Assembly (NCBI GenBank): GCA_015680685.1
Contig: MNCI01003377.1
Coordinates: 175,695 to 198,280, forward strand
Length of the DNA stretch: 22,586 nt
Origin: Gnetum montanum
Lineage: Eukaryota > Streptophyta > Gnetopsida > Gnetales > Gnetaceae
Direction: 5' to 3'
The stretch's first letter is position 1. Each line of letters starts with the position of its first letter. The notes beneath the pieces are model-generated. The model did no database searches. It was not told where the DNA came from and saw only the letters and a list, made by a program, of their open reading frames with translations. Position numbers and translations under genes: made by a program. This document shows, piece by piece, positions 7,978 to 18,323 of this stretch.

Positions 7978-8395
7978 ATACCGATTCCAATGATATGATT
8001 GAATAAATTGAAAGAAAAAACCTAGGTTATCAACTTAAATACCAATTTGATTAATTTAAATTAGTATCACACATAATGGATATATTGATCCATACCAATT
8101 AAATCGATATGGTGTGAGCATGAACAGATTTTGTTAAACATTTTTCATTTGAATAGTGCAACTTTTCATAATTCAATATGTTTATTAAACATATTGATTC
8201 ATATTACTTAGATCAATGGGAATTGATATGTTTGAAATTTTCCTAAACATATTGAGTATTATCAGTGTGATTGTGATATAAATTGATACGTAAGTGACCT
8301 AAATATGTTATATATCAATCCATATCAATGGATTGATGCAATTTGACCCAAAATGTTGTGATTCACATTGAGCTTGTAATGGATATTGATATAGT
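7978..8395. repeat. Cluster of degenerate CATATTGAT / ATTGATATG motifs
   Basis: Around ten related words occur here on both strands: ATATTGATCCATA, AATCGATATGG, CATATTGATTCATA, AATTGATATG, ATCAATCCATATCAATGG, GGATATTGATATAG. Spacing is uneven, about 20-60 bases. They look like decayed copies of a short palindromic unit related to ATCGATAT. Confidence 0.55.
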
Positions 8396-8734
8396 TAAAA
8401 TCTCAAAATAGAAAAAAAAAAGTAAATAGTGATAGCTTTACTATAAGGCCACTATTTCATGGAGGAAGATTTTTTTTTGTTGAGTGAAACCCATAAGGTA
8501 GTATAGATTAGGGCCTTCATCTTCTTTGATTATGGCCTCCATTTTCCTTGGATCTATAGCATCTTCCTAGGAGGGAGCATGATAAGGAGTGGGGCCTTCA
8601 TACCCATGTTAACCTCCATTACCCAATCCCAACCATTCTATTTGAGGGTATAATTAATTTACAATCCTAACATATTTTTCTAAATCTAGGACACGATGTT
8701 AATGTTTTTTTTTCATAGTGCATAGCTTTTCCAC

Positions 8735-8742
8735 TATAAAAT
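8735..8742 (+). promoter_or_regulatory. TATA-like box
   Basis: CACTATAAAATGGC stands downstream of the TTGATAT cluster and would fit the promoter of the 7462 LTR. In AT-rich DNA such boxes are common, so this is weak. Confidence 0.3.
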
Positions 8743-8819
8743 GGCTAAATCATAAAGTGCTAAGTAGTAGGAAAAGGTATGCATGGGCTTAGGTGAGGAA
8801 CTTGTTGATAATTTTGGTT

Positions 8820-9780
8820 ATTTTGAAGGTGCCAAGGAGTAAATGCCTAAAAAGTACACCTTGGCGTTATGAGGTTGATTACTCTAAGTGGTTTGACCAG
8901 ATGGACATGACAATGCAATAGTAGCTAGAAACAATGGGATATGTGGCTTTCATCAAGCCCTCCATAAATTTGTTCATCTATGAGGAGGTCCTGAAATTTT
9001 ATTGGAACCTTAAGCCATACCTAATGAAGGCTAATCCTCTAGAAGGCTATTTGGTATCTTCTAGTAGGATGATAAGAGTCAAGGTTATGATAGCCAGGCT
9101 GCATGAGTGGTTTGAGCTACCAGCCAAGGGGGATGAAATTTTTCTATTGAAAGAAAGAAAAAAGGAGAAGTATGATCTCTTCCATAAGTTCACTATGAAG
9201 ACTAGCTCTAGGTGGCTGTAGATGCAAGGTTTGCATTTTGTGAACCTTCGGCATGAACATTGTGTAATGGCAAGGATGATAGTGATGAACATTCTTCCTT
9301 CTACACACACCACTTATGTGCTCAGCCCTACACTCCATGTTATGAAAGAATTGAAGTATTAGGAGGAAGAAAATTTTGCTTACCTCTTGATTAGGTATTT
9401 GGTATACCATTATTATGTTGATTCCTTGAAGTTATGTTTTCCTTTCCTCATTTTAGCAATTCTCCAGAAGTGTGGAGTCCCAGAACTCTTGACATGAAAG
9501 TTGGTTTGTTCATCAAGGAATTGGAGAAATTGAGTTCTTCATTAGAACCAGAGACCATTAAAATCCAAGGGTTCAGTGATGAATTTTGGTGCTAGCTCTA
9601 GGAGGTCTCATCCACATAGAGGAAGATTTTAACAATGCTTGAGGTGGTTAACTCAACCCTCATCACCATGGACAAGAGGGGTGGTGGAAACTAAGAGATA
9701 TGTTCATCCTCAAATTCATGATGATGATGGAGGGGTGAAGCTCTTCCATTTTGAAGAGGACATGGAAGTGGAAGCAAGTT
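8820..9780 (+). pseudogene. Gag-like protein with a plant-transposon-type domain, degenerate
   Basis: The clearest frame (8934-9221) reads GYVAFIKPSINLFIYEEVL, then KFYWNLKPY, and RLHEWFELPAKGDEIF. In the following frames come NILPSTHTTYVLSP, ENFAYLLIRYLVYHYYVDS and FPFLILAILQKCGVPE. This order fits the domain usually annotated in plants as putative plant transposon protein, found in gag-like ORFs of LTR elements: a V-EFY-N motif near the N-terminus, an LP-x-H motif mid-way, and LPFP-LI-GV near the end. Stops and frame changes divide it. A polypurine tract and LTR begin only about 370 bases downstream, with no pol between. Confidence 0.5.
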
Positions 9781-10138
9781 TATAGGCTTGATACATGCCT
9801 TAGATTTGATTCTTTTTTAGTTGATGGAATGGTTGTGTAGCCATTATTAAGACTATGGATAAGTTTAATTTTTTGTTTTATATTGTTATTTAACTTTGAT
9901 GATGGATAATGAACGTAATGATATTTTTGTTTGTTTATACACGTATATAAGATTTAGATGTTATGCGTTTTGTTTTTAATTGTAGAATTATGTTACGAAA
10001 GTTGTAGTAGCATATCAATTATAGTTTTAGTTTGTTCTCACATCCATTTAGATGGTTGTGCATATATTCTACATGATAATTTTTTTCTTTTCTATCACTT
10101 ACTTATTTTTACCTTTGTGGCCAAGCACAGACCAAAGG

Positions 10139-10152
10139 CTAGTTGGGGGCTA
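10139..10152 (+). promoter_or_regulatory. Polypurine-type tract before LTR 10153
   Basis: CTAGTTGGGGGCTA stands directly before the TGTTG start of the LTR. AGTTGGGGG tracts are usual at this place in plant Ty3/gypsy elements. It identifies the LTR as a 3' LTR of a plus-strand element. Confidence 0.6.
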
Positions 10153-11034
10153 TGTTGAATCTTGTAACACTCAAATTTTTAACCTTATAAAATTGTATTT
10201 TTATTATTTTTACTATTTCATCCTATCGAAGATAATTGATGTTGGAATTTGAAATCAATAAGAATTAATTCCTTTCTTAATTTTTATGTATCCTAGAAAA
10301 TTGTAGGAGTGATAGGAATTAACATTAATTATATTGATCCTCATATTAGTCACGATATGGATTGATCACATAGATTTCTATGGAAGAAGCATTTCATGTT
10401 AAGATCGAGATATCGATTTAGGTTGAAGGAAGCAATTGAAATTGAGTATCGAAGATGCTAGAAGTCACGATCTAGTGCGACAAGACTGCGGTAGATTGTT
10501 ATCAAAATTTGTGATAATAATTAATTTCCAAAATGATTATTTTTCTAATTATTGTAAATCCTCTTTAGTATAAATAGGAAGCTCATTTATGAATGAAGGG
10601 AGATGAAAAACTCAAGAAAAAACCCATACTAAATTGAATATTCTTTTTGTATTAAAATTATTAAGGAAGATTATTGACACTTTATGAAAATCAACAATCA
10701 TTGATGTTATGAAGGCTATGAAGTTGTTGCATTGTGAAAGAAATAGAGTAGGGTCATAGATTAGGTGATGTCTCCTTTTTAATATTCTATTATTTATTCT
10801 AAATTCATGTAATTTCAATTTGATTTAATCAGTTATTTTCATCTTTGAACTTAATGTTAGAAGTTAAGGTGAGACCACCTTGGTTTTGCTTATGAGTGAT
10901 AGTCATAAGTGTGGATTTTTCAATTGAATTTGGATCTAATTGTTATTTTCCTTGATGATCTTTTGACTTTGGAACCATTCTTCCTTGGATAAAACTTGTG
11001 GGTTAGTCATAGATGAGGTGACACTTTTACAACA
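10153..11034 (+). mobile_element. LTR of 882 bp with TGTTG/CAACA ends
   Basis: The start reads TGTTGAATCTTGTAACAC and the end ACACTTTTACAACA, giving five-base inverted ends. A TATA box lies near the middle (10569), as expected for a U3-R-U5 layout. A polypurine-type tract precedes it and no primer-binding site follows. CGATATGG and GAGATATCGAT words lie upstream of the TATA box, a pattern like that of the L/R family. No AATAAA was found in the expected place. The internal part belonging to it may be the gag-like pseudogene just upstream. No second copy of this LTR was found in the window, so the right border rests on the CAACA match alone. Confidence 0.5.
10569..10576 (+). promoter_or_regulatory. 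TATA box of LTR 10153
   Basis: TATAAATA in the context TTTAGTATAAATAGGAAGC, about 417 bases into the LTR. Transcription would start near 10600. Confidence 0.55.
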
Positions 11035-11399
11035 AAGTTAATTATTAAGGTCATTTAGCACTAAACTTTGGTTGGTTTTTCACTACTACATTTCTAGAGA
11101 TTTTAGGGAATTCTTACTCTAATATGGATATGATAACTTCTCTAGCACTAGGAATGGAGAAAACTAGTGCCTAGTTTCTTTGTAAAGAGAACAACTGTAT
11201 CATCTTATTGTCCAGCAAGTTGATGGTTCTTATGACCTCATTTAGATAGCTCATGACTGGTTAGTACACTGAAGATTCTTCACCACCTCCAAAGGCCTGT
11301 AGTTATTAAAACTACTATTTTCTAAGTTTCCTTAAGTGCTTTGTAGCTTCTAAAATTTTAGGTATTTTCTTTAGTGCTACAAGTGGTGGTGGTGATGGT
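11035..11399. other. No recognisable feature
   Basis: AT-rich sequence between the LTR end and the minus-strand gag-like pseudogene. Both strands were read; nothing supported. Confidence 0.4.
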
Positions 11400-11990
11400 T
11401 GCTCCCCCTTCTAAAGCTTGGAAAGTGGTTTATCTTCTATTATTTCTTATCATGGTGTGATAGAGACTCTGTGAACCACATCATTAAAATAGCATACTAT
11501 CCCTCCTTTTTTATAGAGTTTTTTGATAAGGCATGAAAAGGGAAGTATCTTTCTATCCTTCTCATTTTACTTGAAATGCTTCTCTATTTTAAAGAAGATG
11601 AGTTATGGTAGGTTGACTAGAAAATTTTTGCTTAGAGTTTCACATGCCCAAGTGGAGAAGGATGTGTTCTTATTTAACCTCACTATTGGATTAAGGTGAT
11701 AGACTACGATCTTGAAGTATGCTTCCTCTACCTTAGTGAGGGCACTGTAATCATTATGGTCTACTTCATTGCATTGCTGAACCCACTCTTTCTTAGCTTT
11801 TAGGTTTGCTTACATAGATATATCTACCAAATTTTTTTGAATGTTAAGTAGCTCAAGGACCTCTACAAGTGCTTTAATTGAGTAGGAGATGGTGATGTTC
11901 TTGATTTTAATAGTTCCATCTCATTTTTTATTGTTCCAGAAGAGTTAAGTTTCTACCATGTACCATTTCCCACTATTGGAGAAAATGAGC
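11400..11990 (-). pseudogene. Gag-like protein with plant-transposon-type domain, minus strand
   Basis: Read on the minus strand, the sequence gives LEVLELLNIQKNLVDIS, EWVQQCNEVDHNDYSALT, VYHLNPIVRLNKNTSFSTWA and, near 11500-11550, KILPFSCLIKKLYKKGGI. The last two match the middle and C-terminal motifs of the same domain type as the plus-strand pseudogene at 8820-9780 (the family usually ends with LPFP-LIT-LC-x-GV). The two copies are too different at the DNA level to be a recent duplication. Stops interrupt the frame and the N-terminal half is not clear. It faces the LTR at 10153-11034 and may belong to a separate truncated insertion. Confidence 0.45.
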
Positions 11991-12820
11991 CATAGTGGAA
12001 ATTCTTGGAGTTATGTTCCAATCTCTTTTGGTGGAAGCTCTAGAAATAGTTTGAAATTTAGCTCCTAAAGGATGAAGCTCTACATTTTATTAGTGTAAAC
12101 CTTCTGTAGGCAGACCTTTGTGAGTGCAACCTCAAGATTAGATCATGGTCTTAGAACCTCATCTTACTTGGATTATCCTATTTCTATTGTTGGATTTTGA
12201 TGGACCAATTCCAACTTAGGCTCCTCACATAGGGGTTTGGTAGCATGGATAGCCTTAACTACTTGCTCTTGGGGTTGTTGTTGTTGGTCCCTTCTACTAC
12301 ATGGTCACTTTTTCCTGGGTTATGATGTTCCTCTTACCTATGGTCCTCTCTTAGGTACCATCTACAATTATAAACATAACCCAAGATTTGTTTCTTAGGC
12401 ATAATCTTTGTTTCCTTTACATACCTTTCTTTGTTAGATTAGGTTATGTTTATCGGTCAAACATTGGAATTTTATCATTAAGTTGTTATTTAACAATTGT
12501 AGTTATATGATATTATTTTATTCATTCTTTAATAAGGGTTGATTGTTGATATTAACTCTTATGATCATTAATTTAATATTATTTTAATATCTTATCCATG
12601 GAAATTTAGAAAAATTCCAAAAACGTTTCTATGAAAACCTAGTATGTGATGCCCCCCATAACATAAAGTGTATTTCTAGTAGCTCAAGGATTGAAGAACG
12701 GGTAAAAACAATTAAATATGTGAGAAGTTATAACTCTTGGAAGGCTCTGATCTCTAAAAAATTACAAAAACTTCACTTGCATCTTTTAGAAAATGTGAAA
12801 AACAAGCTAAGTATCACATG

Positions 12821-12828
12821 TATTTATA
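12821..12828 (-). promoter_or_regulatory. TATA-type box on the minus strand
   Basis: Minus strand reads AACCTTATAAATACATGTG. Two GATGCATC repeats stand just upstream. It resembles an LTR promoter and could be that of element B. Confidence 0.4.
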
Positions 12829-12841
12829 AGGTTTTTATGCC

Positions 12842-12906
12842 ACATTGACGAGGATGCATCAATGAAACTTTGTTGACTAATCTTACTACATTGAGATGGA
12901 TGCATC
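12842..12906 (-). repeat. Two copies of a 19-bp unit with GATGCATC palindrome
   Basis: ACATTGACGAGGATGCATC (12842-12860) and ACATTGAGATGGATGCATC (12888-12906) match at 16 of 19 positions, 46 bases apart. Each ends in the palindrome GATGCATC. They stand directly upstream, on the minus strand, of the TATA-type box. Confidence 0.7.
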
Positions 12907-14079
12907 GACATAAGTATTAATAGCTATGTTTTTCACTTAAGATATCAATAAATTTTGAATGAGTTTGGGGTTAAAACAAGAGCAACATGGAAGCCAAAGA
13001 TCGAGAAAATCATAAAAACAACACAATTGAGGGTATGGTTTAAGAAATTGAAGAAATTTAAGCATGTGGGATGAGTTATTGGGGGATGTCTCGTATGTCC
13101 AAGTTAATCAAGAATTGGATGTTGCAAGTTATCAAGATGATTGAGATTGCAATGAGGGCTATGGTTAGGGGCTTAAACTTGAAGAAATCCAAAAGATCAG
13201 TGAGTGGGTCCTTCTCGAAGTAGTCTTATGCCTCATATGCCCTTGCATAACCTCATCACAATGAGTTTGGAGGCTCCCAAGATGATGAACAATTATTTGA
13301 AGTTAAACACTATACCCATATGAGGAATTATCTTAGGATTATGCAAACTATAAGTTAAAACTATTAATTTACCATGGCATGAGGTAGTGAGATGAGAGAA
13401 AATGGAGTATGTGAATGGTAGATAAAGAATAGTGAATAATATGCATCATGATTGCATGAGATCCTTAGCAAAATTTTTGATTAAGATGATTTGATATAGG
13501 TCCATTCAAAGTATAGACCAAGTCCATTGCAATGATAGTCACCTCACATTGATGTATTCTTTCTTTCATATCATCTAGAGTCTATGACAATAACAAGGCA
13601 ACCATCATTGCTTAATACCACTAGAAATTTAACAGCTTAATACTGCCAGAAAAATGATTGCATGTTTGTAGATAACATAACCCAAGGACAAACTTGAACA
13701 TTTGTAATCAATCATAACTTTCAGAGCTAAGTTCAATAATTTTTAAAATTCATAGTAGCCATAGAAGAAAATCAAAGAATTCAAGTATGACTAAATGAAA
13801 ATAACAAGAAAAGAAAAATAGATAAAATAATCATTAAAATGTAAAGAAAATGAAAAACATATAAAAAATATTGTAAAATAAAAAGGAAGAAAAATTATTT
13901 ATCCTCATCAAGATGTTATGGTAGATGGATATCTCCCCTATGACTAAGTTAAAAATAGGAGATTTAAAAAATGAAGTAAGCTTGTTTTTTATTAGAAGTG
14001 TTAGTGTTGTGGCTAGTTACTTAAAAGTCCAAGAATTGCGTAAGTTACTAGATGTTGACTAGCATGTGATTTTAAGGGC

Positions 14080-15345
14080 TTGTTGGGTGATAAATTTTCA
14101 TATCCCTAGAAGGAAAAGCTAAGTGGATGATGTAAGGCCCCTATCATAATGTTCAGAACTTGCTTCATTATGGCACATGCATGAGATTCTAATAGAAATC
14201 CTTGTCTCCTAGTTTGAATGTAACTTTCCTAATCTGTGCATCCTAATGATGGTTACTATGTGCATTATGTACTTAATTTATCAATAGAGTTATCTTTTAG
14301 TTTTTTTTCTAGTACATTAAGTGGCATGAATCATTTTTTTATGCTAGGTTAATGTCTAAGTCAAGTTCATAGGTAGTTATGAGTATACAAAGTTCACTCT
14401 GAATTGGAACTTTGGATAAATTTTTGTACACTAACTCATAGGAAGAGTAGCCTATAGGAAGTTTTCATGTTGAGTGATATGATTCAATATTTTCTATATC
14501 TACAAATAGTTCCTGGTAGAATTCATGTGATCTCCCTATTGGTTACATTTGCTTGACTATTAGCTTAGGGATGATAGGGTGTTGTGAGTTTATGTTGCAG
14601 TCCCAAGCATTGCATTAACTTGTGAAAGGTAGTACTTGTGAAATGTGTTTCATTATTAAAAATTAGTGCTCTAGGCATACCAAACGTTTTTACCACCTAT
14701 TATTTAAAGAATCAAGCTATAGTAGCAGAGGTAGAATAAAAAATAGTTGTAGCTTCAACCCACTTGGTATAGTACTGAATCGTAATAATAATGTATGACT
14801 TCCCATTGGACATGGAAGTCATGGGTCCCATGAAAATAATTCTCCAAAGGTTGAAAGACTCCATTAATTAAGTCCACTATTGGAGGCCTTTCATTTTGGT
14901 TATTATTCCTCCATCTCGTTCATACCTCTTGCAAGAATAGGAGAAATAGTGAGCATCCCTGAATATTATTGGCCAAAAGTATCATGACATTAGGATCTTT
15001 GTGATTATCCTTCTTCCTACATAATTGGGCACATAAGAGCCCTAGTGAGCATCTTGGAGGACTCTTAGTTGATCTAGATTAGGTAGAAGCCATTAGCATA
15101 AACCTTGTAGAGGTTGGCTTTGATATCCATGTAATGTTTGATCTAGTGAAGAAACTGTTGTTTCTTCCAATGATTGCATTTAGTAGAAGTATTCTATGTG
15201 AGTAGATATGAGAGAAATTCATCATACTAATTTGTGATCCTTGCCTTCGCAAATAGAAGTTCATCTAGAAATTTATTAGATAAGGTCTCTTTATTATCAT
15301 TGCTATCTTATCTTAATTGAGATAAATGATTTGTAACTACATTCT
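14080..15345 (-). pseudogene. Integrase of element B
   Basis: Minus strand, spread over several frames: a tether reading NHLSQLR, KFLDELLF and YKVYANGF; a YFWPIIFRD zinc-domain end with Cys residues disturbed; then the catalytic core with WRIIFMGPMTSMSNGKSY, YYTKWVEA and PRALIFNNETHF. The first motif normally reads W-x-D-F-x-G; here Ile stands in the Asp place. The second normally reads SDxGTHF; here Asn stands in the Asp place. The C-terminal part includes KVTFKLGDKDFY (about 14190-14230). It is therefore inactive even apart from the frame changes. Borders are approximate. Confidence 0.75.
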
Positions 15346-16560
15346 TGGTTTCTTTTCTATCCATTATTTTAAGATTAAACTCTTGTAACATCACCAACCA
15401 TCGTATAACATGGGGACTTACCACTAGCTTATTTATTGGAAATCAAATTGCATTGTGATCTTTGTGTATAAAAATTAGATATCTAAGAACATAGTGCATG
15501 ACTTTTTAAAGGCATACACCATCATCATGAGTTCTTTTTTCATGGTTATGTAATTGAGTTGCATACCCATAATGATCTTGCTCAAACAATGGATATAATG
15601 TGAGTCTTTTATCATATCCATTAGTGTTTGTATTACTCCTAATGCATAGTAGGATGCATTTGTCATGATGTGAAATAGTTTGAACTAATTAGGGATGTGT
15701 AAAATTGGAATCTCTACAAGACCTTCGTTCAAGTGTTGGAATGCTTCTTCACATTTCTTGGTCCATTCAAAGGTTCCATCCTTCTTGATAAGCTCTACCA
15801 CTAGCTTGGAAATTTTAGAGAAGTTTTCAATGAACTTCCTGTAGTAACCAATATGACCAAGGAATAACCTTGCATCTTTGACAGTTTGAGGTTGTTTAGT
15901 TATTTCTTGAATTATCCTTATCATTTTAGGATCCACCTTAATATCTTTCCTTAAAATTCTATGCCCCAAAATAATGTCATCTTGGATCATCAAGTGGCTT
16001 TTCTGCCACTTGATCCATGGGTTTTTCTCTACATATTATTTTAGTATTTGCTTAAGATAGTCTAGTGTTTGTTCAAAGTCAATTCCATAGGTGGAGAATT
16101 CATCCATGAATACTTTCATACCACTGCTAATTTTCTATTGAAGGATGCTTAGAACTAAGCATTAAAAAGTTGTAGGGATATTATAGCAGCTAAAGGGTAT
16201 CTTCAAGTCCCCTAGGGATTTGTAAAGGTTGTTTTGGAATGATCTTGTGAAGTAATTTGTATTTGTTTATACCCATTGTACCCATCTATAAAACTATAAA
16301 AACCATGTCCTACAATTATATCCAATACTTGGTCCATGAATGGCAATGGAAAATGATCTTTGAACATAGCCATATTCAATAGCTTGAAGTCTACACAGAT
16401 TTTCCATTGTTCTTCTTTCTTAGTACAATGATGAGTGGGCTTACACATTCACTATTTACCACTAGATAGATGAATCCTACATTGAAAAGATTTTCAACTT
16501 CATTATTTATAATTTTTTTAAATCTTGGATTCAATCTCCTCTGCAGCTGCCTTTAAGGTT
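15346..16560 (-). pseudogene. Reverse transcriptase and RNase H of element B
   Basis: RT begins near 16450 with EEQWKICVDFKLLN, DHFPLPFMDQVLD and YSFIDGYNGYKQIQI. The catalytic box at 16099-16110 reads FMDE, where the family normally has Asp-Asp. LGHIGYYRKFIENFSK follows at about 15840. The RNase H part (15475-15666) reads VMTNASYYALGVIQT: the family norm is D-A-S, so Asn replaces the first catalytic Asp. Three open pieces (16212-16448, 15685-15993, 15475-15666) are separated by stops and frame changes. Confidence 0.85.
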
Positions 16561-17480
16561 TAATAGTAAAGTTTGTATAGATTTGATGCTGGCATATGTG
16601 TGGATCCATTTCTATCAATTTATCATATGACTAAGAAAAGATTATTGGCCATTTATTTACTACTTTTAGTAGCTTTCCCTTTTTTTCCTTAGTGAGGTTG
16701 GCACTCATGATTACTACCTTTCCATTATCAAGAAATACATATTTAAGAGTTGTCGATAAAGATTTAAATTCTAGGAGATATTCTTTGAAATTATTAGGAA
16801 TTTTCAACTCCCCCTAATCCATGTATTCTTCTTTCTTGTATTCTATTTGGAAGAGTTACTTCTAAATTTTCTCCATTTCATTCATCTCATTGATATAAGC
16901 ACTTGTGAGGAGTTCAACTAGTTCTATGCACATTGGGGAATTGAAGCTAACATCTATTGTCAGTGACTAGGTACCCTATTATTTTGTGGCTGCTATTTGG
17001 ACATGTGTTATTTTAGCATGCTTATTACATTTTGTGATGAATGTTCTTTTTACATCCCATAATCTCTGCACATAATGACACCTTATGTTACTATACATGA
17101 TGCATGAAATCTTCTTTTTCTCAACCTTGTCAACTTCATTTTCCATGGATATTTTCAAGGGGAGGTCTCTAATTCCTAGCCTAGCATCAATTATGCTTAC
17201 CTAAGCATTCCCATGATAATTGAGATGTTCCCCTTATAGTTATCCACATGGATGACTATGAAATTTGATGAATAGGACCATTTACAAATGATGGTCATAA
17301 TATCCTCCACCGGTCCTAAAGAAAATATGGTTGATTAATTAGTAGGCTCTAATTTGATCTTATATTTTCTTAGTAGAGATAGGTTCCAAGTTTTATACAT
17401 TTATCAAGAAATTAAGTTTATCCCAGAACCTGAATTTAGTAGAGCCTTGCATAGATCATTTCATACAATTTATAAGTAAA
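16561..17480 (-). pseudogene. Aspartic protease and linker of element B
   Basis: Minus strand near 17450-17408 reads ALLNSGSGINLIS. Family members read LLDSGAS-N-IS, so the catalytic Asp is changed to Asn. The next parts read LGPVEDIMTII and, about 60 codons later, ISIIMGMLR, which correspond to the P-G-VED and IILGRPFL motifs. A stop follows the active-site motif directly. The rest, to about 16560, is a linker to RT with no recognisable motif and many stops. Confidence 0.65.
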
Positions 17481-17849
17481 TTAGAAGACTTCTAGGATTA
17501 GATATTTTCTTGGGAAGGTGTTCTACTTTTATCCAATTTGCGACTACATGAGTTAACATGATTGTATGTATATTTTAGGATCTTTGATTTGAAGGTTGTT
17601 CAATGGTTGTCACAAGAGTAGCTTGAGAAGTATCAACAACCATAGATGCCTGTAGGGTTTTATGTGGACTATTGAGCTTAAAGAAAGCCCTTTTCTAAGG
17701 CTTATACTTGGAACCACTAAAATTTTAATTTAGCTGTAAGTTCATGGCCTAGGTTGCATTGTGTTGTTGAGGCTATGGTGGTATCTCATCTTACATAGGT
17801 GGTGTAGGTGGTAAAGGACTAAAATTGGAAGTTGTAGAGTATTGTGATG

Positions 17850-18323
17850 TATAATTAGTATAAGAGGAAGGAGATTTGACTTGTGGAGTAGTTGCTTTAT
17901 TTTCTTCTTCACAATTTTTAGAATGGTTTGGAAATTTCATTCAATGAGTCCCACATTTTTTCCACCCTAACTAATATCTCTGAGATAAATTTTTGGATCA
18001 ACAAGGTTTTCCTTTATACCACTTCTTCCAATGGTGCTTCATCCTTAGGATCATAGAGATGTATCTTCGTTTTATGAATGGAGAGGTACCCATTGTATTC
18101 TTCTATACTTTCTTACTTTTTAAGTTCTCCTTCTTCCTTGACCACTTCATAAATAAGCCTTTGGATCTAATGACCCCTTATTTTTAATAATCTTCCTTAG
18201 ACATAAACCCCAAGAGTCTCTATGGTTTTGTTTTTGAGTCCATTTATCACATGGCAAAGTTGTTTCCTTTGAGAGAAACCATGACTTGTGCATTGGTGCA
18301 AAATAGAGTAATACCCACCTAAG
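17850..18323 (-). pseudogene. Gag C-terminal part with zinc knuckle (element B)
   Basis: Minus strand from about 18323 reads LLHQCTSHGFSQRKQL, then NGLKNKTIETLGV, which fits the C-terminal half of retrotransposon gag (the family has LL-QCP-HG and Y-GL motifs). Near 17965-17910 the sequence reads KKCGTH, FPNHSKNCEEEN, a CCHC zinc knuckle whose first Cys is lost. Gag coats the RNA in particles. The N-terminal half of gag is missing: similarity stops near 18323, where a TGTAACAATC word begins on the plus strand. Confidence 0.6.

Larger units (their letters stand above)
7462..8775 (+). mobile_element. Probable 3' LTR of element A, end not resolved
   Basis: The start TGTTGGGGGAGG follows the polypurine tract. 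A cluster of TTGATAT-type repeats (7978-8395) and a TATA-like box at 8735 (CTATAAAATGG) fit a long U3. No matching CAACA end was found, and gag-like sequence of another element starts near 8820, so the 3' border is truncated or unrecognisable. The given end is approximate. Confidence 0.4.
11991..13930. other. AT-rich region with an LTR-like promoter on the minus strand
   Basis: No coding frame is recognised. On the minus strand the sequence just downstream of element B is T-rich, like the start of element L. Around 12820-12906 lies a TATA-type box with two palindromic repeats. I could not fix the LTR borders of element B: neither a clean TG start after a polypurine tract nor a CA end with duplication was found. 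Confidence 0.4.
13931..18323 (-). mobile_element. Element B, degenerate Ty3/gypsy retrotransposon, minus strand
   Basis: In minus-strand order: gag tail with zinc knuckle, protease, RT, RNase H, integrase, then a T-rich post-pol stretch containing GTCATAGGGGAGAT (about 13931-13944). This last part closely matches the start of element L, so B and the L/R family appear related. Gag (HQCTSHGFSQRKQL, NGLKNKTIETLGV) and integrase resemble the non-chromodomain (Athila/Tat-type) branch. The gag 5' part and the 5' LTR are not seen beyond about 18323. All frames are broken. Confidence 0.7.

Noticed and set aside
12645-12662. TGTGATGCCCCCCATAAC as an LTR start
   Set aside because: Resembles common plant LTR starts but no partner end or flanking duplication was found.
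12743-12755. Possible iMet primer-binding site on the minus strand (GATCAGAGCC)
   Set aside because: Only about 10 of 13 bases match, the LTR end before it is not TG/CA-like, and the distance to the TATA-type box is too short for R plus U5.
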